Shown here: positions 1-8,022 of the stretch, piece after piece
Layout of the letters: each line of letters opens with the position of its first letter
Position numbering within the stretch: the stretch's first letter is position 1
Assembly (NCBI GenBank): GCA_934433135.1
Contig: CAKRZO010000030.1
Location: forward strand, 1 to 35,926
Direction of reading: 5' to 3'
Length of the DNA stretch: 35,926 nt
Origin: an uncultured Acetatifactor sp.
GTDB taxonomy: Bacteria > Bacillota > Clostridia > Lachnospirales > Lachnospiraceae
Made by a program: the position numbers and the translations under genes
Notes under the pieces: generated by a model
Databases searched by the model: none
Told to the model about the DNA's origin: nothing
Seen by the model: the letters and a program-made list of their open reading frames with translations, nothing else

Positions 1-39
1 TCCGAGGGCATCATCATTAATCTGCCGTCTCCGACATGA
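1..39 (+). CDS. 3' end of an unidentified upstream gene
   Basis: The first twelve codons and a TGA stop form an open end in frame 1, ending in the residues SEGIIINLPSPT. It lies on the same strand and 71 bases before the sensor kinase, so it may belong to the same potassium or stress-related operon, but twelve residues are too few to name the family. A preceding KdpD N-terminal module, Kdp subunit or Trk/Ktr component are all possible and none is supported. Confidence 0.4.
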   Translation, partial: SEGIIINLPSPT

Positions 40-50
40 GGAAGAAGCGG

Positions 51-75
51 TTTGCTGTATGTTTTTTACAGCAAA
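51..75 (+). other. Intergenic hairpin upstream of the sensor kinase
   Basis: A perfect 9-bp inverted repeat (51-59 with 67-75, 7-base T-rich loop) sits between the upstream stop codon and the kinase. No T-run follows the stem on the plus strand, so it is a poor intrinsic terminator; it may be an RNA processing or weak attenuation site. Confidence 0.35.
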
Positions 76-110
76 TCCCATAAAACACATAAGAAAGGGG
101 TGGGGGTTCT

Positions 111-1256
111 TTGTTTACCCATTTTTCACAAAAACTGTCCGGTTATAAGCTGCATTTCTATAACCTTCTGATCTCCGTTCTGGTTATGGCAGCAGCCACC
201 GGACTGTCCTTCTGGTACTTTCATGCGGTACCCGACAATTCCGCCAACATTGCGTTGGTGTACATTCTTGCCCTGATTCTGGTCTCCCGTTTTACTTCGG
301 GATATTATTACGGGTTTATCTGCTCTGTTTTTGCCGTTGTCTGTGTGAATTACTTTTTTACCTATCCTTATTTCCGGATTAATTTTACACTTACCGGATA
401 CCCGGTAACATTTCTGGGTATGCTGGCCATTACTTTGCTTACCAGTACCATGACTTCTCATCTGACCAATCAGGCTGCCATAATTGCCGAAAGAGAAAAA
501 CAGCTGGCAGAAGCCGAAAAAGAAAAAATGCGTGCCAATCTTCTGCGTGCGATTTCACATGATCTGCGCACCCCTCTTACCGGTATTATCGGAAGCAGCT
601 CTACTTATCTGGAAAATGCCTCCATTTTGTCGGACGAAGAAAAGCATGCCTTGATTTCCAACATTTATCAGGATTCCAACTGGCTTCTTAATATGGTGGA
701 GAACCTGCTTACCGTTACCCGTATTAAAGGAGATGATTTTCGAATCAACACTTCTGTTGAATCCCCGGAAGAAGTCATGTCGGAATCTTTGCAAAAATTA
801 AAAAAACGCTATCCCGATGCCATTATTCATGCCAGCGCCCCCACCGATTTTATCGAACTTCCCATGGATGCCATCCTGATCGAGCAGGTTATCATCAATC
901 TGTTGGAAAATGCCATTGTGCATTCCGGTTCCAGTCAGCCGATTGACTTTATTGTGGAAGCCAAAGAGGACTGTATCACTTTCTGCATCCGGGATTACGG
1001 AAAAGGGATTGATCCCAAGCTGCTGCCGACGCTTTTTGACGGTACCGCCGGTTCCTTCTCCGGATCGGCAGACGCCTGCAAGGGTATGGGAATCGGTCTT
1101 TCCATCTGTAAAACAATTATTACGGCTCATAAAGGCACCATTATCGGACGCAACCATGAACACGGCGCGGAGTTTCTTTTCTCTCTGCCCTACCATCCCG
1201 AGAACACGATCTTTGCACCACCGAATCTGTCAGGACCCGCAAAAGCCGAGAGTTGA
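111..1256 (+). CDS. KdpD-like membrane sensor histidine kinase without the KdpD N-terminal domain
   Basis: Two-component sensor kinase of 381 residues. Residues about 18-118 hold four hydrophobic helices of the DUF4118 type found in KdpD. They are followed by a charged linker, a HisKA domain with the phospho-acceptor His150 in SHDLRTPL, and an HATPase domain with N-box Asn263/Asn267, DYGKGI (295-300) and GMGIGL (325-330). Full KdpD is about 900 residues and starts with a KdpD/Usp-like cytoplasmic region; that part is absent here and no in-frame coding precedes the start, because a stop lies at 90-92. The start is TTG at 111 behind a G-rich ribosome binding site (97-106). It lies 111 bases before the response regulator gene and presumably phosphorylates it. 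The signal it senses (K+ or turgor by analogy) is inference. Confidence 0.85.
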   Translation: MFTHFSQKLSGYKLHFYNLLISVLVMAAATGLSFWYFHAVPDNSANIALVYILALILVSRFTSGYYYGFICSVFAVVCVNYFFTYPYFRINFTLTGYPVTFLGMLAITLLTSTMTSHLTNQAAIIAEREKQLAEAEKEKMRANLLRAISHDLRTPLTGIIGSSSTYLENASILSDEEKHALISNIYQDSNWLLNMVENLLTVTRIKGDDFRINTSVESPEEVMSESLQKLKKRYPDAIIHASAPTDFIELPMDAILIEQVIINLLENAIVHSGSSQPIDFIVEAKEDCITFCIRDYGKGIDPKLLPTLFDGTAGSFSGSADACKGMGIGLSICKTIITAHKGTIIGRNHEHGAEFLFSLPYHPENTIFAPPNLSGPAKAES

Positions 1257-1367
1257 ACGATTCCAAAAATTCTCAGTAACCGCTTAAACAAACCAGTCGA
1301 AAAATGATATGGATATTCTACCCGGAATGTTCCCTACCCACCAATATATGGAAACCGAGGAAAACTT

Positions 1368-2084
1368 ATGAACAAGACAAACATTTTAGTAATTGAAGAC
1401 GATAAAAGTATCTGCAATTTCATTACAGCCGCCCTGGAAAGCAATCAATATCGTGTCACGCTCGCCCTGAACGGAAAGGAAGGAATGAGTCTGGCGGCCT
1501 CATTATGTCCGGATGTGATCCTGTTGGACCTGGGGCTTCCGGATGTTGACGGAATGGATGTTCTGCAAAATATCCGAAAATGGAGCCAGATTCCTGTCAT
1601 TATCATATCCGCCCGCACCAGAGAGCAGGAAAAAGTACTGGCGCTGGACAACGGTGCCGATGACTACATTACCAAACCTTTCGGTACCGGAGAATTAATG
1701 GCCAGAATCCGTACTTCCCTCAGACACAGTCATCCCAACACCCATTCACGTGTTTATAAAGCCGGAGAACTGAGCATTGATTTTGATAAGCACCTGATTC
1801 TGCTTGCCGGAAAAGAAGTTCATCTGACGCAGATCGAATTTCAGCTTCTTTCCCTTCTTGCCGAACAATCCGGGAAAGTACTCACCTATAGCCACATCAT
1901 GAGCAGCATATGGGGACCTTATGCCGATAACGGAAACAACCAGATTCTCCGCGTGAACATGGCGAACATTCGCAGAAAAATAGAGGCCAACCCGGCACAG
2001 CCTAAATATCTTTTTACGGAGATCGGAATTGGGTATCGTCTCCTGGAAAACGGCTGCGGCACCGAACCCGTGAAGCAATCGTAA
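1368..2084 (+). CDS. KdpE-like OmpR-family response regulator
   Basis: Response regulator of 238 residues. The receiver domain (1-118) has acidic residues Asp11/Asp12, the phospho-acceptor Asp54 in LLDLGLPD and Lys103 in ITKPF. The C-terminal winged-helix DNA-binding domain of the OmpR/PhoB type spans about 128-228 and ends with the usual IGIGYRL wing. The receiver's NGADDYITKPF stretch resembles KdpE. The ATG is preceded by GAGGA with 6 bases spacing. It follows the kinase on the same strand and is its likely partner. No kdpFABC genes are in the window, so its targets cannot be seen. Confidence 0.88.
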   Translation: MNKTNILVIEDDKSICNFITAALESNQYRVTLALNGKEGMSLAASLCPDVILLDLGLPDVDGMDVLQNIRKWSQIPVIIISARTREQEKVLALDNGADDYITKPFGTGELMARIRTSLRHSHPNTHSRVYKAGELSIDFDKHLILLAGKEVHLTQIEFQLLSLLAEQSGKVLTYSHIMSSIWGPYADNGNNQILRVNMANIRRKIEANPAQPKYLFTEIGIGYRLLENGCGTEPVKQS

Positions 2085-2110
2085 CCGTTCAGATGCGCCG
2101 TTACAGTTCA

Positions 2111-2129
2111 CACGCGCCATTCGCAAAAC
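2111..2129 (-). repeat. Dispersed intergenic repeat, copy 1
   Basis: This 19-base stretch matches the reverse complement of 8231-8249 at 18 of 19 positions, and the flanking ACAGTT block is also shared. Both copies are intergenic, next to gene ends or regulatory regions. This suggests a small dispersed extragenic element rather than coincidence. Confidence 0.5.
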
Positions 2130-2150
2130 CATTTTTTTCTAAAAATGCAA

Positions 2151-2179
2151 TTGACAATTTCATGTTTTTGTTATATAGT
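2151..2179 (+). promoter_or_regulatory. Sigma-A promoter of the GntR-ABC operon
   Basis: TTGACA (2151-2156), a 17-bp spacer, and TATAGT (2174-2179). Transcription is expected to start near 2186, inside the long inverted repeat that begins at 2175. Confidence 0.85.
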
Positions 2180-2215
2180 TTAAGTGTATTACCACTATTA
2201 ATACACTTAAACTAT
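2175..2215 (+). promoter_or_regulatory. Perfect 17-bp inverted repeat overlapping the -10 box, followed by a T-run
   Basis: The arms 2175-2191 and 2199-2215 are perfectly complementary around a 7-base loop, and seven T residues follow. The left arm contains the last five bases of the -10 box. As DNA it is an ideal operator for the dimeric GntR regulator encoded next. As RNA starting near 2186 only part of the left arm would be transcribed, so a full terminator hairpin forms only on read-through from upstream. It could therefore both end upstream transcription and be the autoregulatory operator; the operator role is inference. Confidence 0.7.
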
Positions 2216-2277
2216 TTTTTTATTGGCAATAAGATGCTGCGGGGGTACGCATTTTGTTGTCGGAAAGGATGAGAAGA

Positions 2278-2715
2278 ATGATCGTACTGGACTATCGGGA
2301 TAAGCGCCCGATTTATGAGCAGGTCGCGGATAAACTGGAACATCTGATTGTCTGCGGCGCTCTGGAATCCAATACACGCCTGCCTTCCGTCCGCGCTCTC
2401 GCCATTGAGCTGTCTGTAAATCCCAATACCATACAGCGGGCTTATACCCAGTTGGAACAAGATGGTTATTTATATACAGTCGTGGGCAGGGGCAACTACG
2501 TAACCTGTGAAGAAGAATGGAAAAGCGGCAAGATCCGGACTGTCATGAAAGAGCTGACTGCCACGCTGACCGGGATAAAAGAGCTTGGCATCAGTAAGAC
2601 AAATGTTCTGGCTGTCGTAGATAAGGTCTATTCACCCGAGGGGGATTCGGGCGAATCGTCCGCAGATTCCGCTTCCTTACAGATTTCAGAAAGGCAGGAT
2701 AATAAAGATGATTGA
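2278..2715 (+). CDS. GntR-family transcriptional regulator, YtrA type
   Basis: A regulator of 145 residues. Residues 10-77 form a GntR winged helix (RPIYEQVADKL..., then LPSVRALA and NPNTIQRAY in the recognition helix, then the wing GRGNYV). The short C-terminal half, with no FCD or UTRA domain, is typical of the YtrA subfamily, which commonly represses an adjacent ABC exporter. The ATG at 2278 is preferred because AAGGA lies 8 bases upstream; upstream TTG codons at 2254 and 2257 lack a good site. The last codons overlap the ATPase start by 8 bases, so the two are translationally coupled. It probably binds the inverted repeat at 2175-2215 and responds to cell-envelope or antibiotic stress, the latter by family analogy only. 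Confidence 0.87.
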   Translation: MIVLDYRDKRPIYEQVADKLEHLIVCGALESNTRLPSVRALAIELSVNPNTIQRAYTQLEQDGYLYTVVGRGNYVTCEEEWKSGKIRTVMKELTATLTGIKELGISKTNVLAVVDKVYSPEGDSGESSADSASLQISERQDNKDD

Positions 2716-3610
2716 GATTCGCAACGTATCCAAATCTTTCGGGCAGATCAAAGCTTTGGACCAGGTTCATGCCGATATCGGGGAAGGCCAGGTTTTTGGT
2801 CTGATCGGCACAAACGGCGCAGGCAAAAGTACATTGATGCGCACAATCTGCGGTGTCATTGCACCGGATGAGGGAAGTATTTTAATAGATGGCTTAGAAG
2901 GATATGATAATCCCGCGGTAACATCCCGGATTTTCTACATCTCTGACGATCAGTACTTTTTTGCCAATACCACACCAATGGAAATGATGCGTTTTTATTG
3001 CACCTACTATCCTGCCTTTGATCAGGAACGGTTCGTAAAACTCCTCGGTATTCTGGGGCTGAATAAGGACAGAAAGGTCAATACGTTTTCCAAAGGCATG
3101 AAGAAGCAATTATCGGTTCTTTACGGGATCTGTTCCGGTACCGATTATCTTCTCTGCGACGAAACCTTTGACGGACTGGATCCGGTTATGCGGCAAGCCG
3201 TAAAGTCACTGTTTATTCAGGAAATGGAGACCCGAAAGCTGACACCGATCATCGCTTCCCACAACCTACGGGAACTGGAAGATATCTGTGACCATGTCGG
3301 GCTGCTTCATAAAGGCGGAATTCTCTTCTCCAGAGATCTGGATGAGATGAAACTGGGAATCCACAAGGTGCAATGTGTCCTGGCAAAGGATACCGATGCC
3401 GATAAAGCATTACAGGGCATGACAATCTTAAAAAAGGAAAATCGGGGAAGTCTGCTTACCCTGACTATCAAGGGAGACAGGGAAACGATTGAAAATACCA
3501 TGCGCGGCATCTGCCCGATATTTTATGAAATTCTGCCTCTTACATTAGAGGAAATATTTATCAGTGAAACGGAGGTACACGGCTATGACTTCAAGAGTCT
3601 CATCCTTTAA
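2708..3610 (+). CDS. ABC transporter ATP-binding protein, YtrB-like
   Basis: Nucleotide-binding subunit of an ABC transporter, 300 residues. Walker A is GTNGAGKST (34-42), the signature helix is the variant FSKGMKKQ (127-134), Walker B is YLLCDETFDGLD (147-158), and the H-loop is ASHN in the second half. A roughly 90-residue C-terminal extension follows, as usual for single-NBD exporters. It overlaps the regulator upstream by 8 bases and the permease downstream by 26 bases, so the three are one coupled operon. The exported substrate is not evident. Confidence 0.88.
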   Translation: MIEIRNVSKSFGQIKALDQVHADIGEGQVFGLIGTNGAGKSTLMRTICGVIAPDEGSILIDGLEGYDNPAVTSRIFYISDDQYFFANTTPMEMMRFYCTYYPAFDQERFVKLLGILGLNKDRKVNTFSKGMKKQLSVLYGICSGTDYLLCDETFDGLDPVMRQAVKSLFIQEMETRKLTPIIASHNLRELEDICDHVGLLHKGGILFSRDLDEMKLGIHKVQCVLAKDTDADKALQGMTILKKENRGSLLTLTIKGDRETIENTMRGICPIFYEILPLTLEEIFISETEVHGYDFKSLIL

Positions 3611-5831
3611 AATTGCCCTGGAAGATATGCGGCATCGCTCCTGGATGATCGCACTGTCCTTCCTCGGGAATTTCTTAGCTCTGCCTGTCCTTTTTCTGCT
3701 TTTCAACCGCACACCCACCTCCTCCATGGCACGCATTTCGGGCGGAGATGACTATCTGACCAGACGGGTTCTGCAGGGATGCACGGAGTTCTTTCCCCAG
3801 GTCGGAGTCTGGAGTGAAGGTCTTGTTCTGTTTGCCGGCGCATTGATCGTTGCCCTGGGGCAGTTCCGTTATCTGTATTCCAGGAAAATGTCCGATCTGT
3901 ACCATGCCCTTCCGGTAAAACGGCGGAAAATGTTCCTGATCACCTGGTTAAACGGTATTCTGGTATGGCTCATTCCCATGCTTCTTTCCGTATTGCTTAC
4001 GCTGATTTTCCTGTTCAGCTCGCTTGCTTCCGTACACCAGACCGCAGCTTTCGGTGCCATTATTGCCCAGGCAGGACAAAGTGTCCTTTTATATCTGATT
4101 GCTTACCTGACTGTCTACCATCTGACTTTAGTCTGCGTCATGTTCTCCGGCAATCTTTTAAATGCCCTTTGTTCCACGGTTCTGACCGGCACCCTTTTCA
4201 GTATCGGCTACGGTGTCTTTTATATGCTTTGCTCTACTTTCTTCGATACCTTTATCCGGTGCAGTATTTCGCTGGATCAGATTGCCTGGCTCTCTCCGTT
4301 AGTCAGCCCGGTTCTGCTTCTGGCGGGAGGAACATTGGGAGATCTGCCGTTGTTCTTCTTATGCATGGTACTCTGTGTCCTGTTTCTGAACTTTCTGGCT
4401 GCATGGTTTCTTTACTGCAAGCGTCCAAGTGAACTGGCAGAACATGGAATCGAGAACCGTCCGGTTCAGTTCCTGCTTCGCACGGTTTCCGCCTTTTGCG
4501 GAAGCCTTCTGGGAGCACTGCTTCTTATCATTATAGTAGTGGATAATAATGCTTACGGATGGCATTTGTTTGGAGCTGTTCTGGCCGGAGTGCTGACTTA
4601 CGGCGTTCTGGATATCATTTTCCGGATGAATTTCCGTTCCTTTTTTGCCCACAAGTACCAGATGCTTGCAACCATCCTGTGCTCGTATCTTTTGTTGCTC
4701 TCCTTTTCCTTTGACTGGTGGCATTTTGATCAGAGAATTCCTGCCGCGCAGTCCATGGAGAGCATCTGTATTCCTATCGTCGACTTCAACGATCAGGCAA
4801 CCACATATCGCAACATCGGTTCCGACCGCTTTCTGGCAATCGGGGATCAGGGAGATGAAAATACACTGGAACGCCATATTATAACCGATCTTCTGACCGC
4901 TTTCATCTCTGACAATATCAGCAGTGATACACAGGAGTCTTATGATTATATTTCAGGCACCGATGTTCAGATTCGCCTGAAAAACGGACGTCTCTTCGAG
5001 CGGCATTACCGTTTTTCCACAAAACAGGCAATGCAGGTTAAAGCATTGATAGAATCCGATGCTTACCGCCTGGCCTTTTATCCGGTTTCCTCCAATCAAA
5101 TGGGAATGCCTTCCCGCTTATGTATCGAAAGCAGCTTCAATGCTCTGCTTCCGGACACAACGGATGCTTCCGTTATCGCCTCCATAACAGAGGCTTATTA
5201 CGCGGATTTCGCAGAGCACTATTCCGCGGAGGAACTGAATAACGGCATCTACCTTTTGGATTTTTCGGTAGTCTTTCCCGAAAATCCCAATACCACCTAT
5301 CGTCTGAGGGTCAAAGATACTTACACAAAGACTTTGCAGGCCGTTCGGGAAAACTTCCCTCAGATGCTTTTGACGGCAGCTGACATGGCCAAGGATAAAA
5401 ACCTTTCTCTGTATGTACAACCTTTAAGCGGTGACCTTTCCAACGTAACGAAAGAACTGCTGTATTCTTATTTCGGTATGGCCGGCTACCCGGACTATGA
5501 CTCCTACCTGGAATCCTTATCCGGGAAAGAAATCAGCAACGCTGTAGATACAGAAGTTACGGACAGCGCCTATTACCGGCCTTATGCGGATGCCTGTCTT
5601 GCTCTTTATAATAACACGACGGACAGCGATTTTCTGAAAGAACTGCTTCCCTACCTGCATATCGGCAATCGCCGGGAAAACGCTTTTGTTTCACCGGATA
5701 ATCGTTACGTTTATCTCGGTACTCTTATCAATCGGGACGGACAATCTGTCACCTGCTACGTGAAATCCGGAGAACTGCCGGAAAAATACATTCTGAATTT
5801 TCTGGACAGATGGAAGTCCCCACAGCAGTAA
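3585..5831 (+). CDS. ABC transporter permease with large C-terminal hydrophilic domain (DUF6449-like)
   Basis: Membrane subunit of 748 residues. Residues about 25-385 carry roughly nine to ten hydrophobic helices in the ABC-2/YtrC manner, including a long loop after the first. About 360 hydrophilic residues follow, with no recognised catalytic motif; I associate this arrangement with DUF6449-type permeases of Clostridia. The start is taken as the ATG at 3585 because GGAGGT precedes it by 8 bases; an in-frame GTG at 3564 reads through that ribosome binding site. The gene starts inside the ATPase reading frame and ends at a strong hairpin terminator. The substrate is unknown; antimicrobial peptide or envelope-stress export is only an analogy. 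Confidence 0.8.
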   Translation: MTSRVSSFKIALEDMRHRSWMIALSFLGNFLALPVLFLLFNRTPTSSMARISGGDDYLTRRVLQGCTEFFPQVGVWSEGLVLFAGALIVALGQFRYLYSRKMSDLYHALPVKRRKMFLITWLNGILVWLIPMLLSVLLTLIFLFSSLASVHQTAAFGAIIAQAGQSVLLYLIAYLTVYHLTLVCVMFSGNLLNALCSTVLTGTLFSIGYGVFYMLCSTFFDTFIRCSISLDQIAWLSPLVSPVLLLAGGTLGDLPLFFLCMVLCVLFLNFLAAWFLYCKRPSELAEHGIENRPVQFLLRTVSAFCGSLLGALLLIIIVVDNNAYGWHLFGAVLAGVLTYGVLDIIFRMNFRSFFAHKYQMLATILCSYLLLLSFSFDWWHFDQRIPAAQSMESICIPIVDFNDQATTYRNIGSDRFLAIGDQGDENTLERHIITDLLTAFISDNISSDTQESYDYISGTDVQIRLKNGRLFERHYRFSTKQAMQVKALIESDAYRLAFYPVSSNQMGMPSRLCIESSFNALLPDTTDASVIASITEAYYADFAEHYSAEELNNGIYLLDFSVVFPENPNTTYRLRVKDTYTKTLQAVRENFPQMLLTAADMAKDKNLSLYVQPLSGDLSNVTKELLYSYFGMAGYPDYDSYLESLSGKEISNAVDTEVTDSAYYRPYADACLALYNNTTDSDFLKELLPYLHIGNRRENAFVSPDNRYVYLGTLINRDGQSVTCYVKSGELPEKYILNFLDRWKSPQQ

Positions 5832-5872
5832 AAAAAGGCATGTCACTTTTTCATATGGTGACATGCCTTTTT
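5832..5872. terminator. Bidirectional intrinsic terminator between the ABC operon and leuA
   Basis: A perfect 15-bp stem (5832-5846 with 5858-5872, 11-base loop) has A-runs on the left and T-runs on the right. It therefore works for the plus-strand ABC operon and for the convergent minus-strand leuA. Confidence 0.9.
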
Positions 5873-5885
5873 CATTTTATCATTG

Positions 5886-5984
5886 GTTTTATTATTTGTT
5901 TTATTGCTTGTTTTATTTCTTGTTTTATTTCTTGTTTTATTATCCGTTTCTATTGTCCGCTCCTATTGTCCGCTTCTATTTTTC
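5886..5984. repeat. Minisatellite of 12-13 bp units at the 3' end of leuA
   Basis: Eight tandem units: five of 12 bp starting GTTTTATT (5886-5945) and three of 13 bp of the form G(T/C)(T/C)(T/C)CTATTGTCC (5946-5984). The last unit runs into the leuA stop codon and final codons. Units 3 and 4 are identical. The array separates leuA from its terminator; a growth or loss of units would change only untranslated sequence, apart from the last unit. Confidence 0.8.
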
Positions 5985-7967
5985 GTTACGATACTGCAGG
6001 GGTGTCATATGGAATTCTTTCTTAAATAATCTGTTGAAGTGCTCCACATTTTCATACCCTACATAAGCGGCTATGGATTCCACCGTCTGATTCGTTTCCT
6101 TCAGCATGTTGCAGGCATGTTTCATGCGAATCCTCTTTACTTCATCCTGGAAGGTCGTTCCGGCCTTCACCTTAATGTACTTAGATAAGTACGGTTTCGT
6201 CAAATTAAAGTTCTCAGAAAGCATATCCAGAGTTACGACACTGTAATGACTGCGGATGAAATTCATAATATCAACAATCCGCTCTTCTCTTCCCTCCGTC
6301 ACATTCTCACTGTCTGCCAGCTTATTAACAGCGCTGACCAATGCGGCAATGGAAGCCTTAATGATATCCTCATCCACTCCCACGCCCCAGAAGGTGTGCC
6401 CATCGTGCAGAATACTTACATAAGCAGCTGCTTTGGAAGAGGAACCTTTGGAAATCGCATGTTCCTCATAGGTAGCCAGTTCATATTCCATACCGAAATA
6501 GGATTTAATAGCATTGCTGACTGCGTCCAGACGACCGTTGCCGACGGTCTGAATGGTACGTTTTTCCTTTTTCTGCTCTATTGTTACTTCTGCCCAGATA
6601 CCATCTTTCTGACTGAAATGGCAATCCGTTACATTGAAGATACCCGTCTGATTGATATAATTTTCTTCGAAAATACGATAAATTTCCTGCGGCGACAATT
6701 CCTGATGCCTCTTGTCGGATACACCTTTGATCAGATATCCTACTTCCTCCTTCATACCTGCCGGAAGTGTCATTCCGAAATTCTGCTTCAGCACATAAGC
6801 AATACCGCCCTTTCCGGACTGACTGTTGATGCGGATAACATCCGATTCGTACTCCCGTCCCACATCCTTCGGATCCAGGGGAAGATAAGGCACTTCCCAG
6901 CGTTTTCCGCTTTTGCCTTCCTTCCAAAAACTCATACCCTTGGAAATAGCATCCTGATGCGAACCGGAAAAAGCCGTAAAAACCAAATCCCCTGCATAGG
7001 GAGTCCTCTCATGAACCTTCATTCCCGTAAGATGTTCATACTTTTCCCGGATTGCCGCAATATTATGGAAATCCAGTCCCGGCCTAATTCCCTGAGAAAA
7101 CATATTCATGGCTACTGTTACCAGGTCCACATTTCCGGTCCGCTCTCCATTACCAAACAGCGTGCCTTCTACTCTGTCAGCACCGGCAAGAATCCCCATT
7201 TCTGCATCACTGACACCGCATCCTCTGTCATTGTGAGGATGTACACTTAAAATCACGGCGTCACGATATTTAAGATTCTTATGAATATATTCCACCTGAG
7301 AAGCGAAAACATGGGGCATGGCAATCTGCACGGTTGTGGGAATATTAATAATTACTTTATGCTTCCTGTCCGGTTTCCACACGTCCAACACCGCATTACA
7401 CACTTCCACAGCATAGTCCACTTCCGTTCCCGGAAAGCTTTCCGGACTGTATTCAAACGTGAAATTTCCTTCCGTCTGTTCTGCAAGCTCCTTTAACAGC
7501 TCCGCCCCCTCTACCGCAAGTTCTTTTACTTCCTCCCTGCTTTTATGAAATACCTGCTCTCTCTGTGCCACAGAAGTCGAATTATACAGGTGTACAATGG
7601 CATGAGGAGCACCTTTTACGGCTTCAAACGTCTTCTTAATAATATGCTCCCTTGCCTGGGTAAGAACCTGTATCGTTACATCTGCCGGAATCATATCGCG
7701 CTCTATCAGTTCTCTGACAAATCGGTATTCCGTTTCAGATGCCGCCGGGAAACCCACTTCAATCTCTTTAAAGCCAATCTGCAGCAGCATACGGAAAAAC
7801 TCCAGCTTTTCCTCCAGACCCATGGGTTCAATCAACGCCTGATTACCGTCCCTCAGATCTACACTGCACCATATCGGTGCATGATCCACATAAGGTTTCT
7901 TCACCCAGTCATATGTCATCACCGGAGGAAGAAAAAAGGATCTTCCATACTTCTCTGCTACATTCAT
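5976..7967 (-). CDS. leuA: 2-isopropylmalate synthase fused to an AraC-type DNA-binding domain
   Basis: First committed enzyme of leucine synthesis (2-ketoisovalerate + acetyl-CoA to 2-isopropylmalate), type II LeuA, here 663 residues. Residues 1-400 are the TIM-barrel catalytic region: RDGNQ (39-43), metal-binding HPHNDRG (243-249) and GNGERTGNVD (272-281). About 440-550 is the LeuA_dimer allosteric leucine-binding domain (GNGRLDAVSNA, 476-486, and GVGVDEDIIKASIAA). Usual type II enzymes end here at about 550-640 residues. Residues 563-663 instead form an AraC/XylS double helix-turn-helix: LDMLSENFNLTKPYLSKYIK, then the signature SIAAYVGYENVEHFNRLFKK and TPLQYR. All domains lie in one uninterrupted frame with AAGTT/GGAGG-type initiation upstream. 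No other leu genes are in the window. I infer a leucine-sensing enzyme-regulator; its target is probably its own promoter. Confidence 0.93.
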   Translation of the reverse strand: MNVAEKYGRSFFLPPVMTYDWVKKPYVDHAPIWCSVDLRDGNQALIEPMGLEEKLEFFRMLLQIGFKEIEVGFPAASETEYRFVRELIERDMIPADVTIQVLTQAREHIIKKTFEAVKGAPHAIVHLYNSTSVAQREQVFHKSREEVKELAVEGAELLKELAEQTEGNFTFEYSPESFPGTEVDYAVEVCNAVLDVWKPDRKHKVIINIPTTVQIAMPHVFASQVEYIHKNLKYRDAVILSVHPHNDRGCGVSDAEMGILAGADRVEGTLFGNGERTGNVDLVTVAMNMFSQGIRPGLDFHNIAAIREKYEHLTGMKVHERTPYAGDLVFTAFSGSHQDAISKGMSFWKEGKSGKRWEVPYLPLDPKDVGREYESDVIRINSQSGKGGIAYVLKQNFGMTLPAGMKEEVGYLIKGVSDKRHQELSPQEIYRIFEENYINQTGIFNVTDCHFSQKDGIWAEVTIEQKKEKRTIQTVGNGRLDAVSNAIKSYFGMEYELATYEEHAISKGSSSKAAAYVSILHDGHTFWGVGVDEDIIKASIAALVSAVNKLADSENVTEGREERIVDIMNFIRSHYSVVTLDMLSENFNLTKPYLSKYIKVKAGTTFQDEVKRIRMKHACNMLKETNQTVESIAAYVGYENVEHFNRLFKKEFHMTPLQYRNEK

Positions 7968-8022
7968 AACTTATGCCTCCGTTTATCTGTCATTTGCATT
8001 CTATCCCATGTATGAGCTGCCA

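Noticed and set aside
5886..5984. CRISPR array
   Set aside because: Units are contiguous 12-13 bp repeats without unique spacers and without cas genes.
6246..7250. A 334-codon plus-strand open frame opposite leuA
   Set aside because: Antisense shadow of leuA with no start signal and no domain.
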